Shown here one piece after another: positions 13,381 through 21,691 of a stretch of DNA of 64,000 nucleotides. The notes below the pieces were generated by a model. That model had not been told where the DNA came from. It did not search any database and saw only the letters and a program-made list of their open reading frames with translations. Position 1 is the stretch's first letter, and the number at the start of each line of letters is the position of its first letter. Source of the DNA: a virus; the IMG/VR virus record IMGVR_UViG_3300021134_000001, positions 1-64,000 of that record; one strand, written 5' to 3'. The position numbers and the translations under genes were made by a program.

Positions 13381-14940
13381 ATGGCACGTAATATAAAGAA
13401 AGAAATAGGCGAGTTATATACAGCATTAAACTCCGTTCGCGCTGAAAAGCGATCTTTAGCGGCTCGAATGGATAACGCTCGACGTGCTAGCACTCTTGGG
13501 ATCGACTTAGGTGACAACGAGTTTTACTATCGCGTCAGTATGGATTTCCGTGGTCGTTTGTATTATCGCGGCTCACATATGAATCCTCAAATGGGTGATG
13601 ACATTAAGGTAATGTTAACCTTAGGCCAGAAGAAGCCGCTCACCGAGATGGGATTTAAATGGTTGTTATGGGGAATCGCTTCAGCTGCAGGCCAGAGTAA
13701 GAAGAGTTTCTCTGAGCGTGTCGAATGGACGCTTGAAAATTGGGCTAATATTCGCGAAGCCGTTCGCAATCCTATTGAATCTCAATGGTTTGCTGACGTC
13801 GTAATGGGTGAAGATGAGCCTGCACTGTTTCTACAACGCGCTACTGTTGCAGTAGAGGCTGTAGAGTCTGGCGCTCCATTTGATTATCCAACAGATATCA
13901 CTATTGCAATGGACGCAACATGCTCAGGTCTTCAGATTCTCTCAGCGGTCGCTCGTGACCTCGAAGGTGGACGCTTAGTCAACCTCGTCGACACTGGCGA
14001 GCGCCAAGACGTGTATCTGACGGTGCTGAATATGGTCAAGCAATCTTATGCAAACGATAACGATGTATTTGCTATCCACATGCGTGAGAATAGCGAAACC
14101 TTTGGTCGTCGATTTACAAAGAAAGTGGTAATGACATTGCCGTATTCTGCGACGTTTAGAAGTGCAGTTGGTTATATTCTAGACGAATTGCAAGGCAATA
14201 TGGAGAAAAACAATCCTCCATTCCCATTGCCTGATTCTGTTGAAGATCGCTTAGCACTCTATAACGCCATCTTAGCCCGCAAAGGTAAGGATTTAGTTAT
14301 AGATTCCACTTTAGCGAAGTTAGACGATTTTAGTTTATATCGCATGCTTGCTGATTACCTTGGCCGTCTAGTAATGGACGCCTGTGATAAGTGTTTACCT
14401 GCGGCGCTAAATCTCTTACACTTTTTCCAATCGTGTCCTAAACATTTAGATGGACACGCACATTGGATGACGCCTGATGGATTTAGAGTAGACCAAGTTT
14501 ATGGCTCTCGCGAACGTGAAAAGATTCAATTTCGTTTACAAATGGCAGACCAAGAGACTGGCGAACTAATCAGTCAAAAGATTCAGCGTCGCTATGAATG
14601 GCTAGACCCAAACGAAAAGGATGGACGTAAAGCAGCTAACGGAATGCCACCTAATTGGGTGCACTCATTAGACGCAACGCTAGTGCGAATGGTAGTAAGA
14701 ACATGCGATTTTCCAATCGTCTGTATTCACGATTCATTTGCATCACATCCGGCAGATTGTGAAGACTTATCTAAAGCGTTGCGTGAACAGTTTACACTTC
14801 TTGTTCAGCAAATGCCATTAGAGACTTTAATTACACAATTGAACGAGCAAGTTGGCGATGAGATTTTCTCAACAACCAATTTGACTGTAAACACTTGGGA
14901 TCCAGAGCAAGCGAAAACTTCACCCTTTCTATTTTGTTAG
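13381..14940 (+). CDS. T7-type RNA polymerase, C-terminal catalytic part (encoded first)
   Basis: 519 aa, equal to roughly residues 365-883 of T7 RNA polymerase. Seen: DFRGRLYY (residues 55-62), motif A MDATCSG with Asp178, motif B RRFTKKVVMTLPYS with the equivalents of Arg627, Lys631 and Tyr639, HWMTPDGF, NWVHSLDA, and motif C HDSF with Asp451. It ends with an aromatic foot (PFLFC) like the T7 C-terminus. The T7 glycine after the motif B tyrosine is Ser here. The N-terminal promoter-binding domain is absent but is encoded by the next gene, 6 bases downstream, so the polymerase is probably a two-chain complex. AAAGGAGG upstream. Confidence 0.92.
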   Translation: MARNIKKEIGELYTALNSVRAEKRSLAARMDNARRASTLGIDLGDNEFYYRVSMDFRGRLYYRGSHMNPQMGDDIKVMLTLGQKKPLTEMGFKWLLWGIASAAGQSKKSFSERVEWTLENWANIREAVRNPIESQWFADVVMGEDEPALFLQRATVAVEAVESGAPFDYPTDITIAMDATCSGLQILSAVARDLEGGRLVNLVDTGERQDVYLTVLNMVKQSYANDNDVFAIHMRENSETFGRRFTKKVVMTLPYSATFRSAVGYILDELQGNMEKNNPPFPLPDSVEDRLALYNAILARKGKDLVIDSTLAKLDDFSLYRMLADYLGRLVMDACDKCLPAALNLLHFFQSCPKHLDGHAHWMTPDGFRVDQVYGSREREKIQFRLQMADQETGELISQKIQRRYEWLDPNEKDGRKAANGMPPNWVHSLDATLVRMVVRTCDFPIVCIHDSFASHPADCEDLSKALREQFTLLVQQMPLETLITQLNEQVGDEIFSTTNLTVNTWDPEQAKTSPFLFC

Positions 14941-14946
14941 GAATAT

Positions 14947-15852
14947 ATGAGTATAAAACAAGAACAAATCCAAAGAGAGTTAGAAGCGATTCGTTTAGTA
15001 AAACAGAGTAGACTTGAAAAGACTGAACTTATGAACAGTCTTCAAGAGACCTTCTCTGAAGAAATTCAAACGCTAAGCGAATCTCTTACAAAGTGGTACG
15101 CAACGATGCAAGATCCTAAAGATGATAATGCGTTACTTTATCAAAAATTAGTGTTTAGCATTGAAACGCCAGTTATGGCTGAACTTATCATTCGCGCTAT
15201 CTTTGAAGGACTTATGATAACAACGCATCAATCCGTGAATTATCAGTTTATCGTAGATCGCCTGCTTATTCAAAGGTATTTACGTAGCACGCTTCCTCCT
15301 GAAGAACGTGTTATCTTACCTAAGTATAAGTTCTTAGTGATCGATAGATTGGTTACACGATCAGTGCGATTACTAACAACGCTATTCTCCGAATCAATGG
15401 TTCGTGAGCGTAACGCTAAAGGTGAGGTTGAGACGTTTTACACCGTCCACCTTACTGAGTTAGGTCGTGAGCGATTAGCAAAGGTTCCACTAAATCAAGT
15501 AATCTCTGACGTTCCAATGTATTGTAAACCGCAGCCATGGACTTCAGTGTTTGATGGTGGATATCTAACAGCGGACGCGCAACGAGGAAATCCTTTGATT
15601 CAATCGAAGCGTCTTTCTTATCGCGAACTGCGTGCAATCGATAAAGAATTGCAAGCAAATCCACAGATCTTTGAGGCAGTAAATAAGATGCAAAATGTAT
15701 CTTTTAGAATAGACCAAAAATCCAAAGATTATCAGAACACTATTGCGCAAGTGCGAAAACGTAAGATTAAGGAATGTGATCGCAAGATTACAGCCTACGT
15801 CGAGCAGATCGCGAAGCTCAAGAGTGACCTGGCGCAAGTGGATCCTATATAG
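14947..15852 (+). CDS. T7-type RNA polymerase, N-terminal part (encoded second)
   Basis: 301 aa, matching the N-terminal third of T7 RNA polymerase. Clearest is KPQPWTSVFDGGYLTADAQR (residues 194-213), matching the T7 KPWTGITGGGYW segment, followed by a segment like T7 PEVYKAINIAQNTAWKINKK. Upstream is a mostly helical domain with no start of a catalytic fold. In a normal gene this part would precede the catalytic half; here it follows it. It should complete promoter recognition and hold nascent RNA. N4 phage also has a two-chain T7-type polymerase (RNAPII). The gene's last codons overlap promoter PR1. Confidence 0.85.
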   Translation: MSIKQEQIQRELEAIRLVKQSRLEKTELMNSLQETFSEEIQTLSESLTKWYATMQDPKDDNALLYQKLVFSIETPVMAELIIRAIFEGLMITTHQSVNYQFIVDRLLIQRYLRSTLPPEERVILPKYKFLVIDRLVTRSVRLLTTLFSESMVRERNAKGEVETFYTVHLTELGRERLAKVPLNQVISDVPMYCKPQPWTSVFDGGYLTADAQRGNPLIQSKRLSYRELRAIDKELQANPQIFEAVNKMQNVSFRIDQKSKDYQNTIAQVRKRKIKECDRKITAYVEQIAKLKSDLAQVDPI

Positions 15853-15856
15853 AGAG
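15838..15856 (+). promoter_or_regulatory. candidate phage RNA polymerase promoter PR1
   Basis: GTGGATCCTATATAGAGAG, preceded by GCGCAA exactly as at 27991. It overlaps the last codons of the polymerase N-terminal gene and points at SSB, endonuclease I and primase-helicase. Confidence 0.65.
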
Positions 15857-15876
15857 CTCCCGTAGCACTCTTTTTT
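15852..15876 (+). terminator. intrinsic terminator directly after PR1
   Basis: GAGAGCT (15852-15858), loop CCCGT, AGCACTC (15864-15870) with one A-A mismatch, then six T. It should stop host-polymerase transcription of the RNA polymerase operon. It overlaps the start of transcripts from PR1, so the phage polymerase may read through it or be attenuated by it. Confidence 0.6.
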
Positions 15877-15896
15877 CAATAACATGGAGAGCCTAG

Positions 15897-16430
15897 ATGG
15901 CAAAACTAAAAACCACAGTAACACCAAAAGGTGTATTGTCATGGCCTTACATTGGTAAGCCAGATACACGATACAATCCTGAAGGTGTGTATAAGACCAG
16001 CTTGATTGTACCAGCCGAGACCGCTGAACCGCTGATGACTATGTGTAAAGACGCTTTTATTACCGAGTACGGCGCAACAAAGATGGCTAAGGCAAATATG
16101 CCTTTCTCACCTGAGTTGGACGATCAAGGCCAAGAAACTGGCAATATCGTATTTAAATTTAAGTCAAAGCGTGCACCTAAGTTATACGATGCCAAAGGCA
16201 AAGTAATTAACAAAGTGCTACAAGTATCGTCTGGCACGGTTGCGAAAGTTGCTACTGCAATTAATCCATACATGACTGGTATCAACGTGGGTGTTTCACT
16301 ATATCTCAATGACGTTCAGATTATCGAATTAGTTGAATATGGTGCAGGCGCTAAGTTTGAAGCTGAAGATGGATACGAAGCAGAAGACAACGGATCGACA
16401 GACGATGGCAAAGACTCGCCTGACTTCTAA
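15897..16430 (+). CDS. single-stranded DNA-binding protein (T7 gp2.5-like)
   Basis: 177 aa. The central OB-like part (LSWPYIGKPDTRYNPEGVYK, FKSKRAPKLYDAKGK) and an acidic tail ending in Phe (DDGKDSPDF) are typical of T7 gp2.5-type SSBs, whose tail contacts polymerase and helicase. ATGGAGAG precedes the ATG, which is the first gene after PR1. The end overlaps the endonuclease I gene by 26 bases. Confidence 0.85.
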   Translation: MAKLKTTVTPKGVLSWPYIGKPDTRYNPEGVYKTSLIVPAETAEPLMTMCKDAFITEYGATKMAKANMPFSPELDDQGQETGNIVFKFKSKRAPKLYDAKGKVINKVLQVSSGTVAKVATAINPYMTGINVGVSLYLNDVQIIELVEYGAGAKFEAEDGYEAEDNGSTDDGKDSPDF

Positions 16431-16809
16431 ACAACTTGCTATTAAATACGCATATCGTAGTGGATTAGAAGAGAAGATTGCCGATCAGCTGACGAACTTA
16501 AACGTCTCCTTTACTTTCGAAGAAACTGTATTGTATTATACTAAGCCAGAGCGTAAGCATCGCTATACGCCTGACTTTGTGTTATCCAATGGCATTATCA
16601 TCGAAACTAAAGGTCGTTTCTTAACGGCTGATCGACAGAAACATCTCCTTGTCAAAGAACAGAATCCCACTATGGATATTCGTTTCGTGTTCTCAAACTC
16701 GAACGCTCGTATCTCTAAATCATCTGCTACAACGTATGCAGATTGGTGTAGAAAACACGGCTTTCAGTTTGCGGATAAACTAATACCTGTTGAATGGATA
16801 AAGGAATAA
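16405..16809 (+). CDS. endonuclease I / Holliday junction resolvase (T7 gp3-like)
   Basis: 134 aa. Shows the gp3 PD-(D/E)xK core: SGLEEKIADQL (catalytic Glu), then YTPDFVL and IIETKGRF, with Asp and Glu-x-Lys. It cleaves branched DNA and, in T7, helps degrade host DNA. The ATG at 16405 lies within the SSB tail in another frame; no strong ribosome binding site is seen, so coupling is likely. Length is near the 149 aa of T7. Confidence 0.9.
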   Translation: MAKTRLTSKQLAIKYAYRSGLEEKIADQLTNLNVSFTFEETVLYYTKPERKHRYTPDFVLSNGIIIETKGRFLTADRQKHLLVKEQNPTMDIRFVFSNSNARISKSSATTYADWCRKHGFQFADKLIPVEWIKE

Positions 16810-16812
16810 GTA

Positions 16813-18432
16813 ATGGAAGCGGAAGATAGTAAATTTCTACGACACGAACAATGCGAATCTTGCGGTTCGTCGGATGCAAAGGCTATTTATAGTAATGGCT
16901 CTACCTTCTGTTTTTCATGTCAAGTATCTACGCGTAAAACGTCAGATAACAAAGTGCAAACTATGAACGCCACGACTCCACTTTTGAATCCGTATTTCGA
17001 TGGACAAGTGGAACCATTGGCCGCTAGAGGTATTGCTGAAGCGACGTGTCAGAAGTATGGCGTTCGCAAAGGCCAACTCAACGGCAAAGTGGTCCATCTC
17101 TATCCTTACTACAAGGATGGACAAGTTGTCGCAGCAAAGACGCGCGATGCCGCCAAGAATTTCAATATTATTGGTGATGGCAAAGATTTGTCGTTCTTTG
17201 GTCAAAATCTATTTGGTAAGCCAAGCGATAAGATTTCGCTTGTGGTTACTGAAGGTGAAATTGACGCGTTATCAATGGCTCAGATTATGGGATTAAAATT
17301 CCCAGTCGTATCTGTGCCAAGCGGCGCTCAATCTGCCGTTAAAGCCTTTCGCAATAACATTGAATGGCTTGATGGTTGGAAAGACGTCGTTATCATGTTT
17401 GACAGCGATGCGCCAGGTCGAGACGCTGCTCAGAAGTGTGCAGAAGTCCTTAGACCAGGCAAAGCACGTATTGCATCATTGCCGTTGAAAGACGCTAATG
17501 ATATGTTGATGGCTAAGCGTTCTGAAGAATTGATGAAATGCTTCTGGGATGCAAAGTCATTTAGACCTGACGGTATTATTGCAGGTGTAGATTTGTGGGA
17601 GTTGATTTCTCATGAAGATGAAACGCTTTCAGTTGAGTATCCATTCGTGGCGCTCAATGAAAAGACGCATGGTTGTCGACGCGGTGAGTTGGTTACAGTT
17701 ACGGCTGGATCAGGCATCGGTAAATCGGCGTTTATGCGTGAAATTGCCCATCACTTACTAAACCTCGGTGAAACAGTTGGCATGGTGATGTTGGAAGAAA
17801 ATCCACGTCGAACAGCGTTAGGCCTTATGGGCTTAGCGATTGATAAACCATTACATCTGTCACGTGAAGGCGTAAGTCAAGAGCAATTACGTACAGCATT
17901 TGACCAAACACTTGGTACTGGTAGAGTATTCTTATTCGATCACTTCGGTTCTTCTGAAGTTGAGCATTTAATGAATAAACTCCGTTACATGGTAAAAGGT
18001 TTAGGCTGTAATTGGGTTATTCTTGATCACCTATCCATTCTAGTATCTGGATTGGAAGGCGTAGATGAGCGAAGACTTATCGACCAAGCAATGACAATGT
18101 TGCGTACATTCGTAGAAGAAACCGGTTGTGGTATGTTATTAGTGTCGCATTTAAAACGACCTGATGGCAAAGGCCATGAAGAAGGTGCCCATACGTCTCT
18201 ATCGCAACTTCGTGGTAGCCATGCTATCGCTCAACTTTCTGATATTGTTATCGGATTGGAGCGTAATCAGCAAGGTGATAATCCTAATGAAACTCAAATA
18301 CGCGTTCTAAAGAATCGATTTAGTGGTGAAACTGGCGAAGCCGGTAAGCTCTACTTTAATCGTGACACTGGACGTTTAACTGAGACATTTATACAAGTAA
18401 CTTCTAATAACAACTCTTTTGGAGAATTTTAA
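16813..18432 (+). CDS. DNA primase-helicase (T7 gp4-like)
   Basis: 539 aa. An N-terminal zinc motif (Cys14, Cys17, Cys33, Cys36: CESCGSS...CFSC), then a TOPRIM part (VVTEGEIDALS, IMFDSDAPG), then a hexameric RecA-type helicase with Walker A GSGIGKSAF near residue 300, MVMLEENP and a LDHLSILVSG Walker B region. It primes lagging-strand synthesis and unwinds DNA together with the gp5-like polymerase at 19092. It follows endonuclease I by 3 bases. Confidence 0.95.
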   Translation: MEAEDSKFLRHEQCESCGSSDAKAIYSNGSTFCFSCQVSTRKTSDNKVQTMNATTPLLNPYFDGQVEPLAARGIAEATCQKYGVRKGQLNGKVVHLYPYYKDGQVVAAKTRDAAKNFNIIGDGKDLSFFGQNLFGKPSDKISLVVTEGEIDALSMAQIMGLKFPVVSVPSGAQSAVKAFRNNIEWLDGWKDVVIMFDSDAPGRDAAQKCAEVLRPGKARIASLPLKDANDMLMAKRSEELMKCFWDAKSFRPDGIIAGVDLWELISHEDETLSVEYPFVALNEKTHGCRRGELVTVTAGSGIGKSAFMREIAHHLLNLGETVGMVMLEENPRRTALGLMGLAIDKPLHLSREGVSQEQLRTAFDQTLGTGRVFLFDHFGSSEVEHLMNKLRYMVKGLGCNWVILDHLSILVSGLEGVDERRLIDQAMTMLRTFVEETGCGMLLVSHLKRPDGKGHEEGAHTSLSQLRGSHAIAQLSDIVIGLERNQQGDNPNETQIRVLKNRFSGETGEAGKLYFNRDTGRLTETFIQVTSNNNSFGEF

Positions 18433-18433
18433 G

Positions 18434-18679
18434 ATGAGCACAAACAGCTACTTCGTAATCCGCGCAATCAAAGAAAAAGGCGTAGCAACGTCTGCATTTA
18501 TTGCAAAGAAGTATAAAGTTAAAAACGTATCAGCCACTGTATCTGCCTTGCGCAAACGTGGTCATGAGATTGTAACACTTGCCGAAGGTTATGCATTGCC
18601 TTTCGGTACGCGCGATGAAGCAGCCAAACTAAGTAAGACTGCGCGCAACAAGATTGCTAAGCAATTTGGCTTAGTATAA
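18434..18679 (+). CDS. small winged-helix-like protein
   Basis: 81 aa starting MSTNSYFVIRAIKEKGVATS. The pattern of short helices (AFIAKKYKVKNVSATVSALR) and a GHEIVTLAEGYAL wing suggests a winged helix-turn-helix. GGAG upstream; 1 base after the helicase stop. The last 21 coding-strand bases are repeated 65 bp downstream. Possibly a regulator of the next block. Confidence 0.6.
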   Translation: MSTNSYFVIRAIKEKGVATSAFIAKKYKVKNVSATVSALRKRGHEIVTLAEGYALPFGTRDEAAKLSKTARNKIAKQFGLV

Positions 18680-18747
18680 AGTATCATAAATGAATCACTA
18701 AGCTACATAATGTATCATATACGATACAATTTGGCTTAGTATAAAGT
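18662..18747. repeat. 21-bp direct repeat flanking an inverted repeat
   Basis: A 21-bp sequence starting CAATTTGGCTTAG occurs at 18662-18682 (end of the winged-helix gene) and 18727-18747. Between them TGTATC and GATACA form a perfect 6-bp inverted repeat separated by 6 bases. It lies upstream of a secreted-peptide gene and DNA polymerase, and may be an operator or the trace of a deletion. Confidence 0.6.
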
Positions 18748-18797
18748 GTAGTTACTTCTTATAAACATTTCTTTGTATCTAACTAGGAGTATTAAAC

Positions 18798-18959
18798 ATG
18801 AATGCTTTTATCGTTACTGCGGTAGTAAGTCTTTTCTCAATTAACGCAATGGCTTTAGAGCCTGCGATCGTTAAAGCTGATAAAAAGAAAGAAGTCAAGG
18901 CTGTAAAGCAAGCGACACCTGCTAATGCTGCACCTGCTGCGCCTGCTGCAAAGAAATAA
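18798..18959 (+). CDS. small secreted Lys/Ala/Pro-rich protein
   Basis: 53 aa with a predicted signal peptide (hydrophobic FIVTAVVSLFSINAMA, cleavage after AMA). The short mature part has alternating Lys and Ala-Pro stretches (NAAPAAPAAKK). ACTAGGAG upstream. Probably periplasmic or envelope-associated; function unknown. Its stop lies 3 bases before HH9. Confidence 0.55.
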   Translation: MNAFIVTAVVSLFSINAMALEPAIVKADKKKEVKAVKQATPANAAPAAPAAKK

Positions 18960-18962
18960 TCA

Positions 18963-19022
18963 GTCTGACTGATGAGCCTTAAATAGGCGAAACCGCCACT
19001 CGTGAGAGTCGCGGTCTCAGAC
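18963..19022 (+). ncRNA. hammerhead ribozyme HH9 (type I)
   Basis: Stem I GTCTGA/TCAGAC, CTGATGA, stem II GCCT-TAAAT-AGGC, GAAA, stem III CCGC, then ACTC-GTGA-GAGT above a C-C mismatch, then GCGG, TC. Predicted cleavage after C19016, about 75 bases before the DNA polymerase ATG. Stem I differs from every other copy yet pairs perfectly. Confidence 0.95.
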
Positions 19023-19091
19023 AATCTCAACTATCACATAAGTGATTGATTTGATTACATATTTTCACCCTACAAAGACAGATAGGAACGA

Positions 19092-20891
19092 ATGAAATTA
19101 TTATTCGATATAGAAAGTAACGGACTGTTGGACACCGTATCAAAGGTCCATTGTATCGTGATACAGAATGTTGAAACAGATGAAGTATTTTCATTTGTTG
19201 GACATGACGAAATTATCGCAAAAGCTATTCCAATGTTAAATGAAGCTGAAGAGCTGTCAGGCCATAATATTATTGGCTATGATATTCCAGCACTTCGGAA
19301 GATTTTTCCTGGAAAGTTAAAAGAAAATATAAATGCATTTGACACTCTCCTTGCGGTAAAGCTCAGTAATCCTGATATTTATCAAATGGACGTGGCTAAG
19401 CGTTATCCTAAGCTCTCTCAAAAGAATTATGGCAGCTACTCACTTGAATCTTGGGGCGAACGCCTTGGAAATCATAAAGCGAGTAAGCCTGTAGATTTTG
19501 AAGAGTTTACGGAAGACATGCTAAAGTATTGTATTCAAGACGTTTCAACAAACGTTACGATTTACAAATACCTCAAAGGTTTAAACCTTAGTGAGCGCGC
19601 TTTACAACTTGAAACTGACTTTTGGTTTAACACCATCGATATGTCAGATTCAGGTTTTCCATTCGATCTCAAAGCGGCACAAGCGATGTATGCAAGGTTG
19701 TCAGCAGAGCGTGAAGAAATTCGTCAAGAATTGATTACACTCTTCCCAACTCGCACCATTGAACGTGTCTCTGAAAAGACTGGTAAACCATTAAAGCCAA
19801 CTGTGATTGAATTTAATCCAGGCTCGCGCGATCATATCGCTTATTGGTTTAAAAAGAAATATGATTGGACACCAAAAGCATTTACACCATCAGGCAAACC
19901 TGAAATTAACGCGGATGTTCTAGAAGAATTAGACTATCCTGAAGCAAAAGAACTTAAACGATATTTCGTAATCGATAAGATTATTGGAATGGTCGGTGAA
20001 GGCAAAAACGCTTGGTTGACTATGGTCGGTAAAGATGGACGTATGCACGGTCGTATCAATACGATTGGTGCTGCAACTACTCGCTGCTCGCACTCAACGC
20101 CAAACATGGCTCAAGTGCCAGGCGCTCGTAAAGAATTTGGGCTTGAATGTCGTGCACTGTTTCATGCTCCAAAGGGCTACAAACAGATTGGCACTGACTT
20201 AAACGCTATCGAATTACGATGCTTTGCACATTACCTAGGTGCATATGACAATGGTGAATATACTAACATTATCTTAGGTGGTGACATTCACTGGGCCAAC
20301 GCTGTAGCGGCAGGATTCCATCCTCCATTACCTGAAGGTCAAGTATACGATTCATCTGTAAAAGCACAGAAGCTCGCTCGTGACCAAGCAAAGACTCTTA
20401 TCTACGCTATGATTTATGGCGCAGGTGACGCTAAGCTCGGCATGATTGTTGGTGGTGCTACAAAAGAAGGTAAAGCAATTCGTAAGAAGTTTTACGAGAA
20501 CTTTCCTGCGATTGAAAAATTCACTAACGATGTCAAGAAAGCGGCTGAAGGTCGTGGCAATATTAAACTATTACATGGCGCAACCATCCCTGTTCGTAAA
20601 GCATTTGCTGCACTAAACACTCTTTTACAAGGTGCTGGTGCCGTAGTCGCTAAAGAATGGCTAAACGTTGCTCGTGAAATGGCTGAAGCCAAAGGTTGGA
20701 AGTATAATGATGACTTTTGGTTTGCTGGACATATCCATGACGAAATCCAAGCGATCGCAAAAGATGACATCGCAAAAGACTTTGCGTATTTGATGGAAGC
20801 CTCTGCTCAAGAAGCAGGTGCAAGATTAGGTATGCGCTGCCGCGTCGATGCTGAAGCTAAAGTTGGACAGAATTGGGCAGATTGCCATTAA
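19092..20891 (+). CDS. DNA polymerase, family A (T7 gp5-like)
   Basis: 599 aa. The 3'-5' exonuclease domain starts with LLFDIESNGLLD (catalytic Asp and Glu) and has a later IQDVSTN motif. Polymerase motif A is DLNAIELRC, motif B is RDQAKTLIYAMIYGAG, motif C is HIHDEIQ. It ends KVGQNWADCH, like T7 gp5 (KMGPNWAICH). It is about 100 aa shorter than T7 gp5; I did not identify a thioredoxin-binding loop. AGGAAC upstream. It must use modified cytosine triphosphates if the DNA is hydroxymethylated. Confidence 0.95.
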   Translation: MKLLFDIESNGLLDTVSKVHCIVIQNVETDEVFSFVGHDEIIAKAIPMLNEAEELSGHNIIGYDIPALRKIFPGKLKENINAFDTLLAVKLSNPDIYQMDVAKRYPKLSQKNYGSYSLESWGERLGNHKASKPVDFEEFTEDMLKYCIQDVSTNVTIYKYLKGLNLSERALQLETDFWFNTIDMSDSGFPFDLKAAQAMYARLSAEREEIRQELITLFPTRTIERVSEKTGKPLKPTVIEFNPGSRDHIAYWFKKKYDWTPKAFTPSGKPEINADVLEELDYPEAKELKRYFVIDKIIGMVGEGKNAWLTMVGKDGRMHGRINTIGAATTRCSHSTPNMAQVPGARKEFGLECRALFHAPKGYKQIGTDLNAIELRCFAHYLGAYDNGEYTNIILGGDIHWANAVAAGFHPPLPEGQVYDSSVKAQKLARDQAKTLIYAMIYGAGDAKLGMIVGGATKEGKAIRKKFYENFPAIEKFTNDVKKAAEGRGNIKLLHGATIPVRKAFAALNTLLQGAGAVVAKEWLNVAREMAEAKGWKYNDDFWFAGHIHDEIQAIAKDDIAKDFAYLMEASAQEAGARLGMRCRVDAEAKVGQNWADCH

Positions 20892-20903
20892 TAGGAGAAT
20901 TAC

Positions 20904-21170
20904 ATGGAAATTAAACACATTCACATTATGCCGTTTATTGAGAATGGTGAGTTAGTTGTAGATTTATCTGTTGATGGTCAAGAAGTTGCGCCTGTCGCTC
21001 AGAAACTTGAAATGGTATTTGAAGAGTATCTTGATTACCGTCGAAACAAGAATGACAGTGGCTTAGACCCACAATATCGCGAAGAAACGGTCAATTTGAT
21101 CGCAACTCTTCGTTACATCGCTCAGCAACTTGAAACAGAAACTGACGGTATGAGAAGGGATTTACATTGA
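20904..21170 (+). CDS. small protein next to DNA polymerase
   Basis: 88 aa, AGGAGA upstream. Beta-rich start, helical end. It occupies the place of small replication accessory genes in T7-like phages, but no family is recognised. ATTG-type overlap with the next gene. Confidence 0.6.
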   Translation: MEIKHIHIMPFIENGELVVDLSVDGQEVAPVAQKLEMVFEEYLDYRRNKNDSGLDPQYREETVNLIATLRYIAQQLETETDGMRRDLH

Positions 21171-21691
21171 AAGTGACCTACATCCATCGGCGTAATAGTG
21201 ATAATAAAATCTTTTACGTCGGCTCAGGCTCTGTAACACGTCCTTACGATAAATGGAAACGTGATACCAGATGGAAAGAAATGGCTACTAATGGCTATTC
21301 GATTCAGATTGTGGATACTCACTCTACAAAGAAGAGCGCTGAAGAGTGCGAAGATTTGTTAATTGAGTTAGTACGCGAAATGCCAGCTAATATCCTTATC
21401 AATACTTCTACTAATAGCGAGAATCGAAAGAAATCTCAAATAGCAGGAGGAAAGATAACAGGAAGTGTCCAAGGAAAACGTAATGTTGAATCTGGACATT
21501 TAGCCTCTATTCGATCGTCAGCAGGTAAGGCCTCTATTCAAACCCATGGCACTCAAATGGGCAACGGTGGCAGAGCACATACTGGCAAAAAGTGGTATAC
21601 GAATGGCGTCAAAGATACGATGGCATTTACAGCACCATTGGGCTTTTATCTTGGACGAACTTCAAATCGAAAGGACGCAAAATGCGTTTAG
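21167..21691 (+). CDS. GIY-YIG homing endonuclease
   Basis: 174 aa with a TTG start coupled to the gene before it. The N-terminal GIY-YIG-like nuclease reads YIHRRNSDNKIFYVGSGS...RPYDKW. The C-terminal part has the modular DNA-binding repeats also seen in the HNH protein at 62642 (NVESGHLASIRSSAGKAS here, NVKSGHLQSISSKAGK there) and a KWYTNGVKD motif common at the end of homing endonucleases. Inserted between DNA polymerase and exonuclease, a usual home for mobile endonucleases. Confidence 0.8.
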   Translation: MKVTYIHRRNSDNKIFYVGSGSVTRPYDKWKRDTRWKEMATNGYSIQIVDTHSTKKSAEECEDLLIELVREMPANILINTSTNSENRKKSQIAGGKITGSVQGKRNVESGHLASIRSSAGKASIQTHGTQMGNGGRAHTGKKWYTNGVKDTMAFTAPLGFYLGRTSNRKDAKCV

